NCBI RefSeq assembly: GCF_001043115.1
Contig: NZ_LFME01000001.1
Span: forward strand, 186,001-250,000
Reading direction: 5' to 3'
Length of the DNA: 64,000 nt
DNA from: Xanthomonas sp. NCPPB 1128
Lineage (GTDB): Bacteria > Pseudomonadota > Gammaproteobacteria > Xanthomonadales > Xanthomonadaceae
Both the position numbers and the translations under genes were made by a program. This document shows positions 61,801 through 64,000 of this stretch, one piece after another. Below the pieces are notes generated by a model, which was not told the DNA's origin, searched no databases, and saw nothing but the letters and a program-made list of their open reading frames with translations. Positions within the stretch are counted from its first letter, which is position 1. The number at the start of each line of letters is the position of its first letter.

Positions 61801-64000
61801 TTGGGGTGATGTGGGGCTACTACGCTCAGATCGACGTCACCGACGAGCAGCTCAAGTCGGGTCGGCCGAATCCGCCGTTTTCCTCGATCGCCAACCGCGT
61901 TTCGTACTTCATGAATTTCAACGGCCCGAGCATGGCCGTCGATACGATGTGCTCCTCGTCGCTGACCGCGATCCATTTGGCATGCCGCGCTATCCGCAAT
62001 GGCGATTGCGAGATGGCGATCGCCGGTGGCGTCAACGTGATCGTGCATCCTAACAAGTATCAGACGTTGTCCGCCGCGCAGTTCCTGTCCAGCGACGGCC
62101 GCTGCCGCGCGTTCGGCGCCAACGGCGACGGTTACGTGCCGGGGGAGGGCGTCGGCGCGATAATGCTCAAGCGCTTGAGTCAGGCGATCCAGGACGGCGA
62201 CCACGTCTACGGCGTGATCAAGGCGACCAGCCTCAACCACGGCGGAAAGACCAACGGCTACACCGTGCCGAATCAGGTCGGGCAGACCAATGTGATCGGC
62301 AAGGCGCTCAGCCAGGCCGGTTGGGACCCACAAAGCATCGATTACATCGAAGCGCACGGTACCGGCACGTCCTTGGGCGATCCGATCGAGATCGCCGGGC
62401 TGACCCGCGCATTCGATACGGCATCCGCATCCTTCGGCCGCGGTGCGGAATCGGGTCGCCAGAAATGCCGCATCGGTTCGGTCAAGTCCAACGTCGGCCA
62501 TCTGGAGTCGGCCGCGGCGATCGCCGGATTGACCAAGATCCTGCTGCAGTTCCGCCACGATGCCATCGCGCCGTCATTGCACGCTTCGCCGGCGAATCCG
62601 AACATCGACTTCGCCCAGGCGCCTTTCCGCGTAGTTCAACAACAAGAGCCCTGGATCGCGATCGGCTCGCGCAGCCCGCGCCGCGCCGGCTTGAGCTCCT
62701 TCGGTGCGGGCGGCGCCAACGCGCATTGCCTGATCGAGGATCATCCACGAACCTTGCCGGCGGCCGCCGACGGCCGGCCGGTGCTGTTCGTGCTGTCGGC
62801 CGATGGGGAAGAGCGCCTGATGCGCTACGTCGATCGCATGATCGCATTCCTGGAGCGCGGCGGCGATCCGGATGTCGGCCTGGACCTTCGTTCGCTCGCC
62901 TATTCCTCGCAGATCGGCCGCGAGGCGATGGACGAGCGCCTCGCGGTCGTCGCGACCAGCGTTGCCGATTTGCTGGATGCGCTGCGCGCTTGTCGCGCTG
63001 GCTCCAGCGCCGAGGGCGTTCTGCGCGGGTCGCCACGCCGTCAAGGCGAGAAGCTCGAAGCCATCGTCGGGGAAGGCGAGCGCGACGCGATCATCCGTGG
63101 CTTGATCGCTGGCGGCCGCTTGCCGCAGTTGGCGCGCGCCTGGGTGTCGATGCTCGACGTGGATTGGGCGCGCTATGTCGACCTCTTGTATCCGCTCGCT
63201 GATGGGGGCGCCCGACCGTATCGCATGCCGTTCCCGACCATGCCCTTTGTCACGCAGCGTTACTGGGTCGACGAGAGGCGCAGCGATGCGGTTGCCGATG
63301 CTCCACATCCGCTGATCGACCGCAACCATTCCACTCTCGCCGCGCAGATCTACCGCAAGCGCTTCGATGGCCAGGAATTCTATCTGCGCGACCATATCGT
63401 CCATACCGATCGCGACCGCAAGATTCTGCCTGGCGTGGCCTATCTGGAAATGGCGCGTGCGGCCGGCGATCTCTCCGCGGGAGAAGGCTGGCGCGTGTCA
63501 CGTATCCGCAATTTCGCCTGGCGGCAGCCGTTCGAAATCGTCGGCATGCCCGATGCGCTGACGATCCGCATGCACAGCGACGAGACCGGATTGCAGTTCG
63601 ACATCCTGCGTGAGTCCGATGCTGCGATCTGCGCGGACGGCGAACTGGTATTCCAGGGTGCCGACGACGAGGTCGCCGACGAATGGCTGGATATTCAAGC
63701 CATCGTCGCACGCGGGGTCCGCATCGAACGCGATTCGGAAGAGATCTACTCGGCATTCCGTCGCATGGGGTTCCATTTCGGCCCATCCTTCCAGGTCACC
63801 CAGGCTCGCTATCGACTGGCCGAAGGCGCGCTATGCGAACTGCGCCTGCCTGCGCATCTGCGCTCGGGCATGAGTCAGTTCGGTCTGCACCCTTCCTTGC
63901 TCGATGCGGCGTTGCGCGCTGGGCTGGCGGTCGAAGTGGCCGGTAGCGGCGATCCGGTCGTGCCGATCGTGCCGTTCGCGTTGGACGAAATGGAGATTCG
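52806..64000 (+). CDS. giant trans-AT type modular polyketide synthase, partial, >3,731 aa
   Basis: One open frame from the ATG at 52806 to the window edge. Visible domains: KS1 (1-430; Cys171, His306, His352), DH1 (about 610-900; His645, Asp826), KR (about 1185-1420; TGGLGALG at 1191, Tyr1337), ACP1 (Ser1498), KS2 (about 1600-2040; Cys1778, His1913, His1951), DH2 (about 2215-2490; His2250, Asp2416), ACP2 (Ser2576), ACP3 (Ser2685), a third carrier-like domain with Ala2796 in place of Ser, KS3 (about 2880-3320; Cys3049, His3184, His3232), DH3 (from 3500; His3530, Asp3700). Between KS and DH only a short linker ending in LPGYPF/LPGYAF is seen, with no GHSxG acyltransferase, so malonyl units should come from a separate AT. 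The only KR carries GVIEDD and no type-A Trp, suggesting a B-type (D-hydroxyl) product. No loading domain precedes KS1. The product is unknown. Confidence 0.95.
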   Translation, partial: MDTAIIGMAFRFPGANDTATFWKNLIDRKSSVTEIPSQRWDWRSVWGDPKSTINKTDSKWGGFIDAVDAFDHEFFGFLPKVVQSMDPQQRIMLELAWNCMEDAGVAPSSVRGRKIAVVVGVFNHDYKELQERDEISIEAHHSTGTATAVIANRVSHYFDLRGPSVPIDTACSSSLNAIHSAIQALQYDNCEMALAGGINLMLTPTRHISFSKMGMLSPSGICNTFDDAADGYVRGEGAAFLLLKPLERAIADGDAIHGVIKGSAVNHCGSTYTLTYPSPQAQAEVIMAAHQRAGVAVDSLGFVELHGTGTPKGDPIEFEGLLQAFGGLARKQGIELPSAYCGVSSVKTNIGHLEAAAGVAGVIKVLLAMRHRRLPPFQNFARLNHRIAMDGTPFYVLDASRPWLPLAPGQPLRAGVSSFGFGGTNAHVILEEAPAVPVRRGVGRLRSDEPVLIALSAKTAPALQRRIATLRDWARDDAGRTRLTDVSQTLLMGRDALACRFACVVDSPAALLDALNQAMDVDTHGAATPDSADAEALQALLSKWPKLKKQARIDAMSALANAFRGGAKLSWSPLFAGVSAQSVRLPGYPFKGATFWTPASITADLRGEAQAEARLHPLLHRNVSVLGQQRFRSTFGGREFFLADHVVDGRSILPGVAYLEMARAGANLALANAADAGAGSTVSLHDVVWQRPLEVKDAEVSVELELDASDDGMAQSAAPAHLRFRVVDTQTRESAHVYCQGRLHVDRDAGEMLVDVEAIGNDCMAGLVDSVACYRGLAGLQLQYGPMHQAIVDVRLGAGQCLARIVSPTQRSGGDAAFVVHPSTADAALQAAVVLASAIDATSAPRAHAPCLPFALDRLDVVDAGKGCNPSATELYAWARFAPTSSSGERVSRLDIDLIECVPGQSVGRVRLAFRGLSLRPRMAQTSPVQAPKASAMRLPSESIAGDLYAPLWVRAAIPSAAQAPAMVVMIGEREDLDSLHTVLARSPRFAGTSFERLPVLAAGAGLAPEEQGNALRAGSLADAEAAIGAWKARGAQLEYFVWVAPKPSENLSVQARIDAGARTVFALVKAMLRGPKRARFVHLNHWDIDGAPDRNGLGATDVIALAGFYKTLAIEKPSFSGRVVQCPTDSASWADLVADELLADDKVTDVRYRNGLRETRRFASVHSSLLPAAVHTGSTDFRTEGAYLITGGLGALGLIVARHLCERYRATVYLTGRKPLSEAQRPTLEALAGLGGRAMYFACDITDRDAVRQVFATIREDLRQHDQVLNGVLHSAGVIEDDFLLRKPAEAFARVIAPKTLGVWCLDQETQHDPLDLFVLFSSVTGVLGNVGQSDYAFGNAFEDAFSAMRETLVADGQRSGKSVSINWPYWQDGGMRLGEKEEEALQRSFGIVPLTTQRGIEVLDYAIAQAQPQVVVMPAGDIHKVREVLGVIAEDRQPAAPSIAIAASPGEGHADDAPSNWHALTSSFLANLFASQLGISADFEPERSFKEYGFDSVVMIDLIADLEKSFGTLPKTLFFEYQTLGELSGYFIEHHPDRCRAIARPTQAVVDIGVATSAYAASNAPPAPVVAHDSGRAAAYAVSSPSRSRATEPAAPPHRDDIAIIGLAGRYPQAETLEAFWDNLRLGRDCVEEIPAERPDLAAKFRFQPGEATRANSYSRWGGFLRGVDQFDPLFFNISPKEAENIDPNERLFLEIASQAIEDAGYTPDTLAQARGHRENPVGVYAGLMWGDYQLHGVDRPRDSWVVPHSFYWAVANRVSYQFNFSGPSLTIDTACSSSLTAIHLACQAIGVGEIDVAIAGAVNLSLHPNKYNLLSDMHFLSSDGRCRAFGEGGNGYVPGEGVGAVVLKSLAQARRDGDHIYGIIRGSSINHGGKASGFTVPNPKRQAALVQEALDAAGVDPRHVSYVEAHGTGTSLGDPIEVAGLTRAFAQNEHQYCAIGSAKSNLGHLEAAAGIAGLTKVLLQMRHRSLVPSIHSDTPNPYIDFAHSPFRVQRSLQPWLRPVVEQAGTRRELPRLAGISSFGAGGSNGHLIVEEYVEEARGDSGADAPVVVVLSARRDAALREMAGGLAQRLQDDPTIGLQDAAYTLQIGRIAMEVRVAFVAASRRELLDALRLYAEKGLLATQAWSGHRDAAKRDPAVAARGAAAAARLSESLAARDLAALAQAWVDGVSIDWRALHVAGSRRRVPLPGYAFQRQRYWVETSDADASGEGGVAALHPLIDANVSTLEEQAFLKTFRSDAFYLRDHRLGDNRVLPGVVYLEQALQAARLAAPGRVVMAIEDVHWYRPIIVNDLPQTVRISLLPERGTVAFAIDAFGGDAQQPYADGAIVLGDAFVAGEVAGVDLAAISARTAALDGVDVEAVFSAMGFSFGESFRVFESLRHNADEALGVMRLPRIVGVEAGDFVLHPALIDGAIRVSLGVGGFSASTGGIRVPVRLRRIEILAVPGEQVFVHARRSGVVQGTTTPEQSHFDLSVCDAQGRVMVRIEQLTIQSAPQLSLLARARTAPKPMTTKVLPATMQSPAVTSAATTLVPQALQATATARLVELLANVTKLAPAQIDPHAPLENYGIDSVMIAGLNRELELRFGEVPKTLFFEYQELSGIAGYLAENHAEILSAMAPAVEIQVPTTQAVAVAQVPLISAGAPRLAAQEFLRRILGETVGLGPHDIDPHAPLEHYGIDSVMIVKLTGRLEAAFGAVSKTLFFEYQDVASLAEHLAETFPEAAQSLAGAGSAAAPTASIASASPSGEVPSAAEGDDMGVQDHLFRQLRRILGAEAANCGIGTPIAHWPLDAVNILMVLHALAQDFEGVDASAPYRHDTLADWAAELHWRDGRAEQIRAELHAQTSAPNPMPVRGRALTASGEFRRLRGGSDRVEPEDIAIVGLSGRYPGANDLHAFWQNLSSGCDSISEIPLSRWDHGRYFHPDRTLKGAVYSKWGGFIDGVDQFDARFFNISAREAELIDPQERLFLQTAWECVEDACQTRQSLKGRSVGVYVGVMWGYYAQIDVTDEQLKSGRPNPPFSSIANRVSYFMNFNGPSMAVDTMCSSSLTAIHLACRAIRNGDCEMAIAGGVNVIVHPNKYQTLSAAQFLSSDGRCRAFGANGDGYVPGEGVGAIMLKRLSQAIQDGDHVYGVIKATSLNHGGKTNGYTVPNQVGQTNVIGKALSQAGWDPQSIDYIEAHGTGTSLGDPIEIAGLTRAFDTASASFGRGAESGRQKCRIGSVKSNVGHLESAAAIAGLTKILLQFRHDAIAPSLHASPANPNIDFAQAPFRVVQQQEPWIAIGSRSPRRAGLSSFGAGGANAHCLIEDHPRTLPAAADGRPVLFVLSADGEERLMRYVDRMIAFLERGGDPDVGLDLRSLAYSSQIGREAMDERLAVVATSVADLLDALRACRAGSSAEGVLRGSPRRQGEKLEAIVGEGERDAIIRGLIAGGRLPQLARAWVSMLDVDWARYVDLLYPLADGGARPYRMPFPTMPFVTQRYWVDERRSDAVADAPHPLIDRNHSTLAAQIYRKRFDGQEFYLRDHIVHTDRDRKILPGVAYLEMARAAGDLSAGEGWRVSRIRNFAWRQPFEIVGMPDALTIRMHSDETGLQFDILRESDAAICADGELVFQGADDEVADEWLDIQAIVARGVRIERDSEEIYSAFRRMGFHFGPSFQVTQARYRLAEGALCELRLPAHLRSGMSQFGLHPSLLDAALRAGLAVEVAGSGDPVVPIVPFALDEMEI

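Overview
The window looks like a chromosomal segment of a high-GC gammaproteobacterium of the Xanthomonas group (Lysobacteraceae). This is inferred from gene order (pyrG-kdsA-eno-ftsB-ispD-ispF-truD, surE-pcm-yqaA-nlpD, rlmE-ftsH-folP-miaA-hfq-hflX, pncC-lexA-recA-recX-alaS-csrA-tRNA-Ser), from the Xanthomonas-type LexA palindrome abutting lexA, and from abundant GC-rich dispersed stem-loop repeats. No database search was possible, so the species is not named; the very high GC suggests an early-branching, high-GC Xanthomonas lineage.

Layout. 1-17.6 kb: a GAF-PAS-GGDEF diguanylate cyclase, a flavoprotein and lipoprotein FKBP pair, tRNA hydroxylase TrhO, an SDR, a luciferase-like monooxygenase, an ExoD/CNNM pair, a phosphate transporter with its DUF47 partner, an S10 peptidase, a CDP-diacylglycerol pyrophosphatase and parE. 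18-26 kb: pyrG, kdsA, eno and a tightly coupled ftsB-ispD-(unknown)-ispF-truD operon. 25.9-31 kb: a minus-strand block (VirK/YbjX-like protein, ECF sigma factor, FecR, TonB siderophore receptor) that, with an Smr gene, separates truD from surE, which are adjacent in many gammaproteobacteria. 32-41 kb: surE-pcm-yqaA-nlpD, with the nlpD 3' end tandemly triplicated, then yhbY/rlmE, ftsH, folP-miaA, hfq-hflX. 43-51 kb: pncC, an ABC1-kinase gene, lexA, recA, recX, alaS, csrA and tRNA-Ser(GCU).

After tRNA-Ser and its terminator the sequence changes: about 1.46 kb carries no recognisable gene and includes a very AT-rich patch. Then one enormous gene begins at 52806 and runs, without a stop, off the right edge (more than 3,730 codons). 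It encodes a modular polyketide synthase without acyltransferase domains, of the trans-AT type. Visible order: KS-DH-KR-ACP / KS-DH-ACP-ACP-degenerate ACP / KS-DH... The position next to a tRNA and the composition shift suggest a horizontally acquired biosynthetic island whose remainder (trans-AT, loading, release and tailoring genes) lies to the right.

How it fits together. Most of the window is housekeeping: lipid A precursor (kdsA), isoprenoid (ispD/ispF), folate (folP), nucleotide, tRNA and rRNA modification, protein repair and turnover, and the SOS core (lexA-recA-recX). Accessory elements are the cell-surface-signalling iron-uptake locus, a MITE-like inverted-repeat element at 14.3-14.6 kb, several dispersed-repeat arrays, and the PKS island.
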